64,000 nt of DNA from Permianibacter fluminis (GCF_013179735.1 NZ_JABMEG010000001.1:1860001-1924000); one strand, 5' to 3'. Shown: positions 51,149-62,124, counted from the stretch's first letter. The notes: generated by a model from the sequence alone, not told the origin. A program made the numbers and translations.

Positions 51149-52489
51149 ATGGTCGATGCACGTCGCTTTCATGTGATCGCCGGTCTGGGCAAGACCGGGA
51201 TCTCGGTTGCGCGCTATTTGCGCAGCCGCGGCGTTGCGTTTGCCGTGACCGATACCCGGGCACAACCGCCGGGCGTTGATCAGTTGCGGGAGATTGCGCC
51301 AGATGCCGAATGCAAATTTGGTGCGCTGGATGCTGAGCTGCTGGCAAAGGCCGAGGTGATCGTACTGTCGCCGGGACTGGCGCTGGCGGAACCGGCAATC
51401 GCCGCTGCGCGCAGCCGTGGTGCTCAGGTCATCGGCGATATCGAATTGTTTGTCCAGGTGGCGCGGGCGCCGATCATTGCCATCACCGGCTCCAACGGCA
51501 AGAGCACGGTCACCATGCTGACCGGCCATTTGTTGAATCAGGCCGGCAAGCGGGCGCTGGTCGGCGGCAACATCGGTACCCCGGTGCTGGATCTGCTGGA
51601 GCAGCCGGTGCCGGATTATTACGTGCTGGAACTGTCCAGCTTCCAGCTGGAGACCACTTACGGCCTGCGTGCGGCCGCTGCCACAGTGCTGAACATCAGC
51701 GAAGATCACATGGATCGCTACGCGTCGCTGACCGCCTACGCCGAAGCCAAAGCCCGCATTTATCACCACGCCAATGTTGCGGTATTCAATGCCGATGATC
51801 GGGAAACCCGCCGTGATTTTGATCGGGCCCACCGGCACGTGGCGTTTGCCATTCATCACAGCAATGCCGAATACCGGGTTGAACATCTCAACGGCCGGCG
51901 CTGGTTGACTGTCGGTGAGCAGGCGTTTGCTGATTTGGAACATTTGCCGATTCAGGGTGAACACAACGCCGCCAATGTGCTGGCGGCGGTGGCGCTGTGC
52001 GAAGCGGTTGGCGTCAAAGCCGAAAAAATGCGTGACGGTTTGCGCAGCTTCAAGGGCTTGCCTCATCGCTGCGTGCTGGTGCGTGAACACGCCAGTGTGC
52101 GCTATTACAACGATTCGAAAGCTACCAATGTCGGCGCTGCGCTGGCAGCGATCAGCGGTATTGGTCCGGTCATTACCGGCAAGCTGGTAATGATCGCGGG
52201 CGGCGATGCCAAGGGTCAGGATTTGCTGCCGCTGACCTCGGCGCTGGCCCACTACGCTCGCGCTGTGGTGCTGCTCGGTCGCGATGCCGAGCGCGTCTCG
52301 GCGGTGGTACCGGATTCGGTGACGCAGGAATTTGTCGACAGCATCGAAGAGGCCGTTACCGCTGCGGCCGCACTGGCCGAACCCGGCGATGCGGTATTGC
52401 TGTCGCCAGCCTGTGCATCGCTCGACATGTTCCGCAATTACGAAGAGCGTGGCGATCGGTTCGCGCGTGCCGTTGAGTTGCTGCCATGA
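51149..52489 (+). CDS. murD: UDP-MurNAc-L-Ala:D-Glu ligase
   Basis: A 446-residue Mur ligase. The N-terminal Rossmann part ('VIAGLGKTGISVARYL') is followed by 'ITGSNGKSTVTMLTG' (ATP loop), 'ELSSFQLETT' and 'NDSKATNVGAALAAI'. It adds D-glutamate, which MurI in this window supplies. The N-terminus starts 11 bases after mraY; the stop overlaps ftsW (ATGA). Confidence 0.97.
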   Translation: MVDARRFHVIAGLGKTGISVARYLRSRGVAFAVTDTRAQPPGVDQLREIAPDAECKFGALDAELLAKAEVIVLSPGLALAEPAIAAARSRGAQVIGDIELFVQVARAPIIAITGSNGKSTVTMLTGHLLNQAGKRALVGGNIGTPVLDLLEQPVPDYYVLELSSFQLETTYGLRAAAATVLNISEDHMDRYASLTAYAEAKARIYHHANVAVFNADDRETRRDFDRAHRHVAFAIHHSNAEYRVEHLNGRRWLTVGEQAFADLEHLPIQGEHNAANVLAAVALCEAVGVKAEKMRDGLRSFKGLPHRCVLVREHASVRYYNDSKATNVGAALAAISGIGPVITGKLVMIAGGDAKGQDLLPLTSALAHYARAVVLLGRDAERVSAVVPDSVTQEFVDSIEEAVTAAAALAEPGDAVLLSPACASLDMFRNYEERGDRFARAVELLP

Positions 52490-53748
52490 GTTCGACCATG
52501 AATGCGACCCTGACCGCTCGACTCAAGTCCCTGTTCCAGCATGATGCGGGCAAGTCTCCGGTGCTGTTCGATCGCTGGCTGGCCGGTTTGACTGTGCTGC
52601 TGCTGGCGCTCGGCATTCTGATGGTTGCATCCAGCTCGCTGCCGTTCGCGATGGAGCGCAACGGCAACGGTTTCTATTTTGTTCTGCGTCATCTGGTTTA
52701 CCTGAGCATCGGTGGCGCCTTCGCGGCCGTGGTGTTGACCCGGCCGAGCACCGACTGGCAGAAAATCGCCATGCACCTGCTGGTGGCCTGTCTGGTGATG
52801 CTGGTGTTGGTGCTGATTCTTGGTCGCGAAATCAACGGCGCCAAGCGCTGGCTCGGCGCCGGCGTTTTCACCGTCCAGGTTTCGGAACTGGCCAAGCTGT
52901 TCGTCATCATTTATCTGGCTGATTATCTGCAACGCCGCAACGAGTTGCTGCGCACCCGTTTCGAAGGATTCTTCCGGCCGCTGCTGATTCTGGGCTTCAC
53001 TGCATTTCTGTTGCTGTTGGAACCGGATTACGGTGCCAGCGTCGTGATCATGGCGACCTGTCTCGCGATGATGTTTCTGGCCGGCGCCAAAGTCTGGCAG
53101 TTTGCCGCGCTTTGTCTGGTGGCCGGTTCGGTGCTGGCGGTGGTGGCGCTGTCGGCGGAATACCGCTTGGCGCGGCTGAAAACATTTTTGGATCCGTGGG
53201 CCGATCCGTATGGCAGCGGCTACCAGTTGACCCAGTCGCTGATCGCGTTCGGACGCGGTGAGTGGTGGGGGCAGGGGCTCGGCAACAGCTTGCAGAAATT
53301 GGCCTACCTGCCGGAAGCGCACACCGATTTTGTTTTTGCGGTGTTTGCCGAAGAGTTTGGTCTGGTCGGTGTGGCAGTCGTGTTGACGCTGTTTGCCTTG
53401 TTGGTGCTGCGCATCCTGCGGGTCGCGCAACTGGCGCTGAAAGCGGAAATGGCCTTCTCGGCCTACGCCTGCGTCGGCATCGCAACCTGGTTTGCCTTGC
53501 AGGCGCTGATCAACATTGGTGTCGCCAGCGGCGCGCTGCCGACCAAAGGGTTGACCTTGCCTTTCATCAGCTATGGCGGCAATGCGTTGATCGTTACCGT
53601 GGTCGCCATTGCCTTTGTGCTGCGAGTGGATTTTGAGCGCCGCTTGCGTGCCGGCGTTGGCCGCAATGTCCGGCCGGAACGGCTGCGGCAGTCAGTGGGC
53701 GCGGACAACGTCAGCAACAATGCAACTGCAGAAGAGGTGCCGTCATGA
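52486..53748 (+). CDS. ftsW: Septal peptidoglycan polymerase FtsW
   Basis: A 420-residue SEDS protein with ten spans. Hallmarks are 'GREINGAKRWLGAGVFTVQVSELAKLFVIIYLADYL', 'LLLEPDYGASVVIMATC', and 'NIGVASGALPTKGLTLPFISYGGNALIVT'. Partner of FtsI in septal wall synthesis. The cytoplasmic C-terminal tail ends in Asn/Ala/Glu-rich text. Overlaps murD and murG. Confidence 0.97.
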   Translation: MSSTMNATLTARLKSLFQHDAGKSPVLFDRWLAGLTVLLLALGILMVASSSLPFAMERNGNGFYFVLRHLVYLSIGGAFAAVVLTRPSTDWQKIAMHLLVACLVMLVLVLILGREINGAKRWLGAGVFTVQVSELAKLFVIIYLADYLQRRNELLRTRFEGFFRPLLILGFTAFLLLLEPDYGASVVIMATCLAMMFLAGAKVWQFAALCLVAGSVLAVVALSAEYRLARLKTFLDPWADPYGSGYQLTQSLIAFGRGEWWGQGLGNSLQKLAYLPEAHTDFVFAVFAEEFGLVGVAVVLTLFALLVLRILRVAQLALKAEMAFSAYACVGIATWFALQALINIGVASGALPTKGLTLPFISYGGNALIVTVVAIAFVLRVDFERRLRAGVGRNVRPERLRQSVGADNVSNNATAEEVPS

Positions 53749-54887
53749 CCGCGCCTTGCCTGCTGATTGCTGCCGGTGGTACCGGCGGCCATATTTTCCC
53801 CGGCCTCGCCGTGGCGGAAGTGCTGCGTGGCCGCGGTTGGCGCATCGAGTGGCTGGGCAGCCACGGTGGTCTCGAAGAACAGCTGGTGCCAGCGCGGAAT
53901 ATTCCGCTGCATCTGCTCGCCATCAGTGGCCTGCGTGGCAAAGGTATCGCTGCGCTGGTGACGGCACCGCTACGGTTGCTGTCGGCATTGCTGGCTGCGC
54001 GCAAAGTGCTGCAGCAAACGAATGCCGATGTGGTGCTCGGCATGGGCGGCTTTGCCAGCGGTCCCGGTGGTCTGATGGCGCGGCTGACTGGACGCGCGCT
54101 GGTGATACACGAACAGAACGCCGTCGCCGGCATGACCAACAAATGGTTGGCACGCGTTGCCACGGTTGTGCTGGCGGCATTTCCGCAAGCATTTGCCACG
54201 CGTTCGGTGCGCGCTGTTGGCAACCCCGTGCGCAAGGAGTTGCTGCAACTTGCTGAGCCGGTGGCGCGTTTTGCCGAGCGCAGCGGGGCGCTGCGGGTGT
54301 TGGTGATCGGCGGCAGTCGCGGCGCTGCCGTGCTCAATGAAACGGTACCGTCGGCGCTCGCTCAGACAACGGCTGCAATGGAAGTCTGGCATCAGACTGG
54401 CCGTGGTCAGCACAGCGTCACCGCGCAGCGCTATGGCTCGCGCGCGGACGTCAAGGTCAGTGAGTTCATTGACGACATGGCTGCTGCTTACAGTTGGGCG
54501 GATGTGGTGATTTGCCGGGCCGGCGCATTGACAGTGTCAGAAATTGCCGCGGTCGGCGTGCCCGCCATTTTCGTTCCGTATCCGCATGCGGTCGATGATC
54601 ACCAGACCGCGAATGCCCGCTACCTCAGTGAACGCAATGCCGCCTGGTTATTGCCGCAAAACGAGCTGACCGAGGCAACGCTGGCGACACGTTTGCAAAC
54701 CCTGGCTGCTGATCGCGCGCTGCTGCAGCGCACGGCGCAAGCCGCACGTGCGGCGGCCATTACCGATGCGGCCGAACAGGTCGCTGCGGTTTGCGAGCAA
54801 TTGCTGAAGATGAAACAAGACGATGACCGTTCAAACAACGATCATTCAAGCAACAACTTTTCGACGCGGAGTAACGGCAATGGCTAA
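53745..54887 (+). CDS. murG: UDP-GlcNAc transferase MurG
   Basis: A 380-residue GT28 glycosyltransferase with '[21 protein letters not shown]', '[18 protein letters not shown]', '[16 protein letters not shown]', '[13 protein letters not shown]' and '[36 protein letters not shown]'. It converts lipid I to lipid II on the inner face of the membrane. The last ~20 residues are a low-complexity Ser/Asn/Asp stretch that overlaps the ribosome site and start of murC. Confidence 0.97.
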   Translation: MTAPCLLIAAGGTGGHIFPGLAVAEVLRGRGWRIEWLGSHGGLEEQLVPARNIPLHLLAISGLRGKGIAALVTAPLRLLSALLAARKVLQQTNADVVLGMGGFASGPGGLMARLTGRALVIHEQNAVAGMTNKWLARVATVVLAAFPQAFATRSVRAVGNPVRKELLQLAEPVARFAERSGALRVLVIGGSRGAAVLNETVPSALAQTTAAMEVWHQTGRGQHSVTAQRYGSRADVKVSEFIDDMAAAYSWADVVICRAGALTVSEIAAVGVPAIFVPYPHAVDDHQTANARYLSERNAAWLLPQNELTEATLATRLQTLAADRALLQRTAQAARAAAITDAAEQVAAVCEQLLKMKQDDDRSNNDHSSNNFSTRSNGNG

Positions 54888-56331
54888 CGGTACTTACAAC
54901 GTGCCGGAAATGCGCCGGATCCGACGCATTCATTTTATTGGCATCGGCGGCGCCGGCATGGGTGGCATCGCCGAAGTGCTGCTGAATCAGGGCTATCAGG
55001 TCTCGGGTTCGGATGTGGCTGACAACGCGGTGACGCAGCGGCTGAAGCAGCTCGGTGCAACCGTATTTCGTGGTCATGTCGACAGCAATGTCACCGGCTC
55101 TGATGTGGTGGTGATTTCAACGGCCATCAAACCGGACAACGAAGAATTGCTGGCGGCGCGTGCCAACCGGATTCCGGTGGTGCCGCGGGCGGAAATGCTC
55201 GCCGAGCTGATGCGCTTTCGTCATGGCATCGCGGTGGCCGGCACGCACGGCAAAACCACCACAACGAGTTTGCTGGCCTCGGTCATGGCCGAAGGCAATC
55301 TGGATCCGACCTTCGTCATCGGCGGCCTGCTCAACAGCGCCGGCACCAATGCCCGGCTTGGCAGCAGCCGCTATCTGGTGGCCGAAGCCGATGAAAGTGA
55401 TGCCTCGTTCCTGCATCTGCAACCGATGGTGGCCGTCGTCACCAATATCGATGCCGATCACATGGATACCTACAAGGGTGATTTCGAAGAACTGAAAAAT
55501 GTCTTCGTCGAGTTTCTGCACAATCTGCCGTTCTACGGACTGGCAGTCCTCTGTACCGACGATGAGAACGTGCGGGAAATCCTGCCGCGTATCACCCGGC
55601 CGGTGACCACTTACGGGTTTGATGACGATGCCGATGTCCGCGCCAGCGCGGTCGAGCAGGAGCAGGGCCGCAGTCAATTTCTGGTGCATCGCCGTGGCCA
55701 CAGCGCGCCGCTGGCCGTGACGCTGAATTTGCCCGGCCGGCACAACGTGCTGAATGCGCTCGCCGCCATTGCGATTGCGACCGAAGAAGGTGTCAGTGAC
55801 GACGCGATTGTGCGGGCGCTGAGTCAGTTCAAGGGCGTCGGTCGTCGCTTCCAGTCACACGGCGAGCACGCCACCAGTAATGGCAAGGTTTGGCTGGTGG
55901 ATGACTACGGCCACCATCCACGCGAAGTGTCGGCGGTGATCAAGGCGGTGCGGGCAAACTGGCCGGAACGCCGGCTGGTGATGATTTATCAGCCGCATCG
56001 CTACACCCGTACCCGTGATCTGTATGAAGACTTTGCGCAGGTGCTGTCGGAGACCGATGCCTTGTTGCTGATGGAAGTGTATGCCGCTGGCGAAACGCCA
56101 ATCGCAGGCGCCGACAGTCGCTCGCTGTGTCGCAGCATTCGTGCCCGCGGCCGCATCGACCCGATTTTCATCGAGCACAAAGGCGAGTTGCCCGATGTGT
56201 TGGCCAATATCCTGCGCGAAGGGGATTTGTTGTTGACCCAAGGTGCCGGCGATATCGGTGGCATTGCCAAACAACTGGCAGCCGAGAAACTGGATTTTGT
56301 CGCGTTGAAAAACGTCTGGAGTAGCAAGTGA
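54880..56331 (+). CDS. murC: UDP-MurNAc:L-Ala ligase
   Basis: A 483-residue Mur ligase beginning [34 protein letters not shown]. The ATP loop is [11 protein letters not shown], with '[14 protein letters not shown]' and '[17 protein letters not shown]' after it. It adds L-alanine, the first stem residue. I use the ATG at 54880 (ggag 8 bases upstream) and not the earlier in-frame ATG inside murG. Stop overlaps ddl (GTGA). Confidence 0.97.
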   Translation: MANGTYNVPEMRRIRRIHFIGIGGAGMGGIAEVLLNQGYQVSGSDVADNAVTQRLKQLGATVFRGHVDSNVTGSDVVVISTAIKPDNEELLAARANRIPVVPRAEMLAELMRFRHGIAVAGTHGKTTTTSLLASVMAEGNLDPTFVIGGLLNSAGTNARLGSSRYLVAEADESDASFLHLQPMVAVVTNIDADHMDTYKGDFEELKNVFVEFLHNLPFYGLAVLCTDDENVREILPRITRPVTTYGFDDDADVRASAVEQEQGRSQFLVHRRGHSAPLAVTLNLPGRHNVLNALAAIAIATEEGVSDDAIVRALSQFKGVGRRFQSHGEHATSNGKVWLVDDYGHHPREVSAVIKAVRANWPERRLVMIYQPHRYTRTRDLYEDFAQVLSETDALLLMEVYAAGETPIAGADSRSLCRSIRARGRIDPIFIEHKGELPDVLANILREGDLLLTQGAGDIGGIAKQLAAEKLDFVALKNVWSSK

Positions 56332-57299
56332 GTCAGGCTCAAATGAATCGGCCAGCGCTGCCGGCTCCGGCAGCGTTCGGCAAAGTCGCCGTGCTGTTCG
56401 GCGGCACGTCCGCTGAGCGCGACGTCAGTTTGCGTTCCGGCAAGGCCGTGCTGGAAGCCTTGCAGCGCAGCGGTGTTGACGCTCATGGCATTGATGCCGT
56501 CGGTGATTTTTTGCAGACCCTGAAGACCGGCGGCTATGCCCGGGTCTGGAATGCCGTGCACGGCCGTGGCGGTGAAGACGGTCAACTGCAAGGCGCATTG
56601 CAATTGCTGGGTTTGCCCTGTACCGGTTCAGGTGTTGGTGCGTCGGCATTGGCGATGGACAAGATGCGCGCCAAGCAATTGTGGCAGGGCATTGGCTTGT
56701 CGACGCCACCGTTTCAGATGGTGACTGCCGCGATGGTCGCAACCGAGACCGACGCGCAAGCGGTGTTTGCCAAGCTCGGACCGATCTTGATGGTCAAACC
56801 GGCGCATGAAGGTTCCAGTGTCGGCATGGCCAAGGTGCGGACGGCCATCGAATTGCAGCAAGCGGTGATCGAAGCATTGAAGTACGACGCGAGCGTGATC
56901 GTCGAGCGTTTCGTCAGCGGCCCGGAATACACCGTCGGTATTGTCGGTGATGAAGTGCTGCCGAGCATTTCGATGGAAACGCCGCGCGATTTTTACGATT
57001 ACCAGGCCAAGTACCACAGTGGTGGCACGACTCAGTATCACTGCCCGAGTGGTCTGTCGGCCGCCGATGAAGCCGAGCTTGGGGCGTTGGCGAAATGGGC
57101 GTTCGATTCGCTCGGCTGCAAAGGTTGGAGCCGGGTTGACGTGATGCGTGATGGCAGCAACCAGCAGTTCTATGTGCTGGAAGTGAACACGGTGCCGGGC
57201 ATGACGGAAACCAGTCTGGTGCCGAAAGCGGCGAAAGTGGCCGGCATGAGTTTCGAGCAGTTGGTGCAGCAGATTCTGCTGCCGACATTGGCGCAGTGA
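56328..57299 (+). CDS. ddl: D-alanine--D-alanine ligase
   Basis: A 323-residue ATP-grasp ligase (DdlB type, in the division cluster). It has '[19 protein letters not shown]', '[35 protein letters not shown]', '[16 protein letters not shown]' and '[22 protein letters not shown]'. It makes D-Ala-D-Ala for MurF. The GTG start overlaps the murC stop. Confidence 0.97.
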   Translation: MSQAQMNRPALPAPAAFGKVAVLFGGTSAERDVSLRSGKAVLEALQRSGVDAHGIDAVGDFLQTLKTGGYARVWNAVHGRGGEDGQLQGALQLLGLPCTGSGVGASALAMDKMRAKQLWQGIGLSTPPFQMVTAAMVATETDAQAVFAKLGPILMVKPAHEGSSVGMAKVRTAIELQQAVIEALKYDASVIVERFVSGPEYTVGIVGDEVLPSISMETPRDFYDYQAKYHSGGTTQYHCPSGLSAADEAELGALAKWAFDSLGCKGWSRVDVMRDGSNQQFYVLEVNTVPGMTETSLVPKAAKVAGMSFEQLVQQILLPTLAQ

Positions 57300-57309
57300 G
57301 GGCAAGACC

Positions 57310-58089
57310 ATGGCCCAGGCAACGCGCAAGACGACCGAACAGATTCCGCTCACGCAGCGGCTGAAGACGGTATTGCCGTTTGTTTCGGCCTTGTTGCTGT
57401 TGATTGGTGCCACGGTACTGGTGCTGACGCTGCAGCAACGCTATCGCGACAGTGACAGCTGGCAGTTGCAGCGGGTGCGAGTAGAAGGCGCGATGCGTCA
57501 GGTCAAATCGGCGGAAGTGCTGGCAGCCATGCAAGTGCAGGCCGGCATGACACTGGCGGCACTTGATTTGCGGCAATTGCATGAGCGGGTTGCGGCGCTG
57601 CCGTGGGTCAAGTCGGTCAGTTTGCGGCGGGTGTACCCGGGCGAACTGCAAGTGACGGTTGTTGAACGGACACCGTGGCTGCGGCTGAATCAGGATGAAT
57701 TGATCGACACCGACGGCAATCCATACGCGCCAGCCAATGTTGCGGCATTTGGTCATTTGGCTTTGCTGCGCAGCAGTCATGGCCAGCTCGAGCAGGCGGT
57801 TGCGCAATTTGTTGGCGGCAACGACCAATTGAAACCGCTCGGCCTGACCATCGTCGAGCTGGACTTGAATGGTCGCGGTGCGCTGATGATGACACTGAAC
57901 AACAAATTGCAGCTGATGTTTGGTCGCGACGACTGGGACGGTCGCCTGCAGCGGTTCATGAGTTTGTATCCAGGTCTGGTCGCCGATGGCAATGTCCCGA
58001 CTTATATCGATTTGCGCTACGACACCGGTTTTGCCGTGGCCTGGCCGCAGACCGAGAAAATGACCAATAGCAAGACGGCAGGTTTGTAA
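57310..58089 (+). CDS. ftsQ: Cell division protein FtsQ
   Basis: A 259-residue bitopic protein: a cytoplasmic tail, a membrane span (~21-43), a POTRA domain ('LQRVRVEGAMRQVKSAEVLAAMQVQAGMTLAALDLRQLHERVAALPWVKSVSLRRVYPGELQVTVVERTPWLRLN'), and a beta domain ending with 'YIDLRYDTGFAVAWP'. It scaffolds FtsB/FtsL. The following 114-bp gap before ftsA is unusual, since the two often overlap. Confidence 0.95.
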   Translation: MAQATRKTTEQIPLTQRLKTVLPFVSALLLLIGATVLVLTLQQRYRDSDSWQLQRVRVEGAMRQVKSAEVLAAMQVQAGMTLAALDLRQLHERVAALPWVKSVSLRRVYPGELQVTVVERTPWLRLNQDELIDTDGNPYAPANVAAFGHLALLRSSHGQLEQAVAQFVGGNDQLKPLGLTIVELDLNGRGALMMTLNNKLQLMFGRDDWDGRLQRFMSLYPGLVADGNVPTYIDLRYDTGFAVAWPQTEKMTNSKTAGL

Positions 58090-58203
58090 GCGGTGCCACT
58101 GGCGGGCTGGATGCGGTGGCGCTGCAGTGGAATTGGGCAGGAATTCCGGTAATGACGATTCTGGTTACCGGCAGTCTTGTGACAGGAAGCAACGAGAACC
58201 AAG

Positions 58204-59436
58204 ATGGTAAAAATGACAGATAAAAAACTGATTGTCGGCTTGGATATCGGCACCTCCAAAGTCGTTGCCATCGTCGGTGAAATTTCGCCGGAAGGGGATA
58301 TCCAGATCATCGGCCTGGGTTCGCATCCGTCGCGCGGCCTGAAGAAGGGCGTCGTGGTCAATATCGAATCGACCGTGCAATCGATTCAGCGCGCAGTCGA
58401 AGAGGCGGCGCTGATGGCTGGCTGCGAAATTCACTCGGTTTACACCGGTATTGCCGGTTCGCATGTTCGCAGCCTGAATTCGCACGGCATTGTTGCCATC
58501 CGCGAACAGGAAGTGACTTATGACGACGTTCTGCGGGTGATTGACGCCGCGCGGGCGGTGGCGATTCCGGCCGATCAGAAAATCCTGCATGTGCTGCCGC
58601 AGGAATTCATCATCGACAACCAGGAAGGCATTCGGGAGCCGGTTGGCATGTCCGGCGTCCGGCTGGAAGCCAAGGTTCACATCGTGACGGGCGCAGTCAG
58701 TGCCGCGCAGAACATTGTCAAATGTGTGCGTCGCTGTGGCCTGGAAGTGGATGAAATCATTCTCGAGCAAGTGGCATCGAGCTATGCCGTGCTGACCGAA
58801 GACGAAAAGGATTTGGGCGTGTGCTTGGTCGATATCGGTGGTGGTACCACCGATATCGCCATTTTTACCGGTGGTGCCATTCGCCACACCCATGTGATTC
58901 CGATTGCCGGTGATCAGGTTACCAATGACATTGCGGTGGCCCTGCGCACCCCGACCCAGCATGCCGAAGAGATCAAGGTCAAATATGCCTGCGCGCTGAA
59001 ACAGCTGACCTCGCTTGACGACACCATCGAAGTGCCGGGCATGGGTGAGCGCGAGCCGCGCCGGTTGAGCCGGCAGATTCTGGCCGATGTGGTCGAGCAG
59101 CGCTACGAAGAGCTGTTCCAGCTGGTGCAGGCCGAACTGCGGCGCAGCGGTTTTGAAGAGCTGATTGCTTCCGGCATCGTGCTGACGGGTGGTGCCGCCA
59201 AGATGCAGGGCGTTATTGAGTTGGCTGAAGAAGTCTTCCATGTGCCGGTGCGCCTTGGTGTGCCGCAGTATGTGTCGGGCTTGTCGGAAGTGGTGCGCAA
59301 TCCGATTTACGCCACCGGCGTGGGTTTGCTGATGTATGGCAAGCAACAGTTGTCGATGCCGCGCAGCAGCAGCAGCGGTGACGACAGTTTTGGCAGTTTG
59401 CTGACAAAAATGAAAAAGTGGTTTAGCGGTTTTTGA
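58204..59436 (+). CDS. ftsA: Cell division protein FtsA
   Basis: A 410-residue actin-like ATPase. Phosphate loops are 'VGLDIGTSKVVAIVGE' and 'CLVDIGGGTTDIAIF', and the region around 'EGIREPVGMSGVRLEAKVHIVT' is the FtsA-specific 1C domain. The last residues (LLTKMKKWFSGF) form the amphipathic membrane anchor. It tethers FtsZ to the membrane. An ATG three codons later (58213) is an alternative start. Confidence 0.97.
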   Translation: MVKMTDKKLIVGLDIGTSKVVAIVGEISPEGDIQIIGLGSHPSRGLKKGVVVNIESTVQSIQRAVEEAALMAGCEIHSVYTGIAGSHVRSLNSHGIVAIREQEVTYDDVLRVIDAARAVAIPADQKILHVLPQEFIIDNQEGIREPVGMSGVRLEAKVHIVTGAVSAAQNIVKCVRRCGLEVDEIILEQVASSYAVLTEDEKDLGVCLVDIGGGTTDIAIFTGGAIRHTHVIPIAGDQVTNDIAVALRTPTQHAEEIKVKYACALKQLTSLDDTIEVPGMGEREPRRLSRQILADVVEQRYEELFQLVQAELRRSGFEELIASGIVLTGGAAKMQGVIELAEEVFHVPVRLGVPQYVSGLSEVVRNPIYATGVGLLMYGKQQLSMPRSSSSGDDSFGSLLTKMKKWFSGF

Positions 59437-59528
59437 TTTCTTTATTTTGTGAAACACGTGATGAGTTGCAAGGGCTGTTGCGGCTACAGGCAGTAGCGGT
59501 TGGCAGCAACAACATGCAGTGACTGAAG

Positions 59529-59544
59529 CATCCGGAAACGGATG
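59529..59544 (+). promoter_or_regulatory. GNRA-loop hairpin in the ftsZ leader
   Basis: CATCCG-GAAA-CGGATG, a perfect 6-bp stem with a GAAA tetraloop, ends 21 bases before the ftsZ ATG and about 6 bases before its aagggg ribosome site. The whole 129-bp ftsA-ftsZ gap is free of genes. Such a stable RNA hairpin could set ftsZ translation or mark an RNase cut site. Confidence 0.5.
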
Positions 59545-59565
59545 AATAAAAAGGGGAACGTAATC

Positions 59566-60759
59566 ATGGCATTGACATTTGAACTGTTGGAAAACGCCGC
59601 CGACAACGCGGTGATCAAAGTGGTTGGCGTTGGTGGTGGTGGTGGCAACGCCATCAACCACATGGTTGACGCCAACATCGAAGGCGTCGAGTTCATTGCC
59701 GCCAATACCGACGGCAAGGCACTGAAGCAGTCGAAAGCTCGCTTCACGGTGCAGCTCGGTTCCAATCTGACCAAAGGTCTGGGCGCCGGCTCAAATCCGG
59801 AAATCGGCAAGCAGGCCGCGTTGGAAGAGAAGTCGCGCATTCAGGACATGCTGCAAGGCGCCGACATGGTGTTCATCACCGCTGGCATGGGCGGCGGTAC
59901 CGGCACTGGCGCGGCGCCGGTTGTTGCGCAAATTGCCAAAGACATGGGCATCCTGACCGTTGCGATTGTGACCCGGCCGTTCAAGTTTGAAATGAACAAG
60001 CGCGCGCAGGTTGCCGATTGCGGTATCACCGAATTGCGCAAGGCGGTCGACAGCCTGATCGTGATTCCGAACGACAAAGTGCTGGCCGTTTACGGCGGCG
60101 CCAAAATGACCGAAGCGTTCCGCAACGCCGATGCCGTGCTGCGTGGCGCGGTGCAAGGCATTGCCGATCTGATTACCCGTCCGGGTTTCATCGGCACTGA
60201 CTTTGCTGACGTGCGTACCGTGATGGCCGAGCAGGGCATGGCGATGATGGGTTCGGGTGTTGCCGCCGGTGAAGGTCGTGCTCGTCGGGCCGCCGAATTG
60301 GCAGTGCGCAGCCCGCTGCTGGAAGACGTCAATCTGGCTGGCGCGCGCGGCATTCTGGTCAACATCACCGCCAGCGAAGACATGCTGATCGATGAATACG
60401 AGGAAGTCGGCAACGTGCTGCAAAGTTTCGCTGCCGCCGACGCGTCGGTGAAAATCGGCACGGCACTGGACAACAGCCTCGGCGATGAAATGCGCGTGAC
60501 GGTTGTTGCCACTGGTCTTGGATTGCATGCCAGTGCGGCGGCGCCTATGGATGACAAGCCGGTGCGACTGGTGCAGCAACACCAACAGCAGCAGGCGAAT
60601 CAGCGGCCGGTCGAGAGTGCCGTCAATTACAAGGAACTGGAGCGGCCGACCGCCATGCGCAACAACGGCAGTGCGAGCCAGCAGCCGATGCGGATGGCTG
60701 CCGGTTCGGATCTGGACTATCTGGACATTCCGGCCTTCCTGCGCAAGCAGGCGGACTGA
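59566..60759 (+). CDS. ftsZ: Cell division protein FtsZ
   Basis: A 397-residue tubulin homologue. '[30 protein letters not shown]' and '[22 protein letters not shown]' (GTP-binding T4 loop), '[11 protein letters not shown]' and 'NAD' T7-type residues are present, then a Gln-rich linker and the C-terminal peptide '[15 protein letters not shown]' that binds FtsA/ZipA. It builds the Z ring. The ATG at 59566 follows aagggg; an upstream in-frame ATG lies in the leader hairpin. Confidence 0.98.
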   Translation: MALTFELLENAADNAVIKVVGVGGGGGNAINHMVDANIEGVEFIAANTDGKALKQSKARFTVQLGSNLTKGLGAGSNPEIGKQAALEEKSRIQDMLQGADMVFITAGMGGGTGTGAAPVVAQIAKDMGILTVAIVTRPFKFEMNKRAQVADCGITELRKAVDSLIVIPNDKVLAVYGGAKMTEAFRNADAVLRGAVQGIADLITRPGFIGTDFADVRTVMAEQGMAMMGSGVAAGEGRARRAAELAVRSPLLEDVNLAGARGILVNITASEDMLIDEYEEVGNVLQSFAAADASVKIGTALDNSLGDEMRVTVVATGLGLHASAAAPMDDKPVRLVQQHQQQQANQRPVESAVNYKELERPTAMRNNGSASQQPMRMAAGSDLDYLDIPAFLRKQAD

Positions 60760-61179
60760 GCCGAATCGGCACTGCGAGTCCGGTCCCGATGCTGCCGCCG
60801 CCCATCAAGGCCCCCCCTTTGCCGGGGTGGGCGGTGGTGGCTGTGGCCCGGACTTGTACGCTGCTGGTAAAGGAAGAAAGGCTTCTCGGGTTGGCCGCTA
60901 TCGCCGTGGCGTCTATCGCTGCGATAACTGGTACAGGTCATAAGTCAACTTGACTTGCTGGCCCGAGCAGTGTGGAATTGCACACCTTTTGACCAGCCAG
61001 CCGGATTGTCGGGCCTGGCCGGTAGTGTCAGCGCCTTTGTTTAGCGTCTGGCGCAGTCATTTGATGGACCTCCCCGCTGCCGCGGGTTGTCGCCTCCGGA
61101 ACCGGATGCGAGCGAAGAAGGAACTCCGGGCGTCGGTCGGTGCCTAGAATGCCGACCTGATTCAGGAGCACATTGAAGC
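60760..61179. other. Gene-free 420-bp region between ftsZ and lpxC
   Basis: Holds no convincing gene. It contains ccgccca...tgggcgg, a 7-bp inverted repeat about 30 bp apart (near 60798-60834) that could be a Rho-dependent or weak terminator for ftsZ. It also has the palindrome AAGTCAA-C-TTGACTT (60942-60956), a possible operator. A TAGAAT hexamer at 61145-61150 may be the lpxC -10 element, with no good -35. Confidence 0.45.
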
Positions 61180-62100
61180 ATGATCAAGCAACGTACCCTG
61201 CGCACCGCCATCCGCGCCACTGGCGTCGGTCTGCATAGCGGTGAAAAGGTGTACCTGACCTTGCGTCCGGCGCCGGCCAATACCGGCATCGTGTTTCGCC
61301 GGGTGGATTTGGACCCGGTCGTGGAAATTACCGCGATGCCGGAAAACGTCGGCGAAACCACCATGTCGACCTGTCTGGTCAAGGATGGGGTGCGGATTTC
61401 GACCGTCGAACACCTGCTGGCTGCGATGGCCGGGCTCGGTATCGATAACGCCTACATTGAAGTCAGCGCCCAGGAAATTCCGATCATGGACGGCTCGTCC
61501 GGTCCGTTCGTGTTCCTGATTCAGTCTGCGGGTGTCGAAGAGTTGAACGCGGCCAAGCGTTTTGTCCGCATCAAGAAGAAAATCGAAGTCCGTGACGGCG
61601 ACAAATTGGCTGCCTTTGAACCGTTCGACGGCTTCAAAATCGACTTCTCCATTGATTTCAATCACCCGGTCCTGCAAAACACCGTGCAACGGGCGCTGGT
61701 CGATCTGTCGTCGACCTCTTTCGTCAAGGAAGTCAGCCGGGCCCGGACCTTTGGCTTCATGAATGACATCGAATACCTGCGCTCTAAGAACCTGGCGCTG
61801 GGCGGTTCGATGGAAAACGCCATTGTCCTGGACGAGTACCGCATCCTCAATGAAGGCGGTCTGCGTTACGAAGACGAGTTCGTCAAACACAAGATTCTCG
61901 ACGCCATCGGCGATCTGTACCTGATGGGCCATAGCCTGATCGGTGCCTTCCGCGCCCACAAATCCGGGCACGCCCTGAACAATCAGCTGCTGCGGGCGCT
62001 GAAAGCCGATGCCGATGCCTGGGAGCTGGTGACGTTTGAAGACGAAGCCAGCACGGCGCCAATTTCCTACATCATGAACCCGGTACTGGCCGCCGGTTAA
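61180..62100 (+). CDS. lpxC: UDP-3-O-acyl-N-acetylglucosamine deacetylase
   Basis: A 306-residue zinc enzyme that commits UDP-3-O-acyl-GlcNAc to lipid A. It has '[31 protein letters not shown]', the zinc-site '[19 protein letters not shown]' (His78), '[12 protein letters not shown]', '[14 protein letters not shown]', and '[15 protein letters not shown]' (further His and Asp ligands). Length normal. It confirms a lipopolysaccharide-bearing Gram-negative cell. Confidence 0.98.
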   Translation: MIKQRTLRTAIRATGVGLHSGEKVYLTLRPAPANTGIVFRRVDLDPVVEITAMPENVGETTMSTCLVKDGVRISTVEHLLAAMAGLGIDNAYIEVSAQEIPIMDGSSGPFVFLIQSAGVEELNAAKRFVRIKKKIEVRDGDKLAAFEPFDGFKIDFSIDFNHPVLQNTVQRALVDLSSTSFVKEVSRARTFGFMNDIEYLRSKNLALGGSMENAIVLDEYRILNEGGLRYEDEFVKHKILDAIGDLYLMGHSLIGAFRAHKSGHALNNQLLRALKADADAWELVTFEDEASTAPISYIMNPVLAAG

Positions 62101-62124
62101 TTGTCCAGCGTTCTCCAGCAGTAA

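Noticed and set aside
58165-59661. 498-codon minus-strand frame opposite ftsA
   Set aside because: Shadow of ftsA in a high-GC genome; His/Gln/Asn-rich and without a start context.
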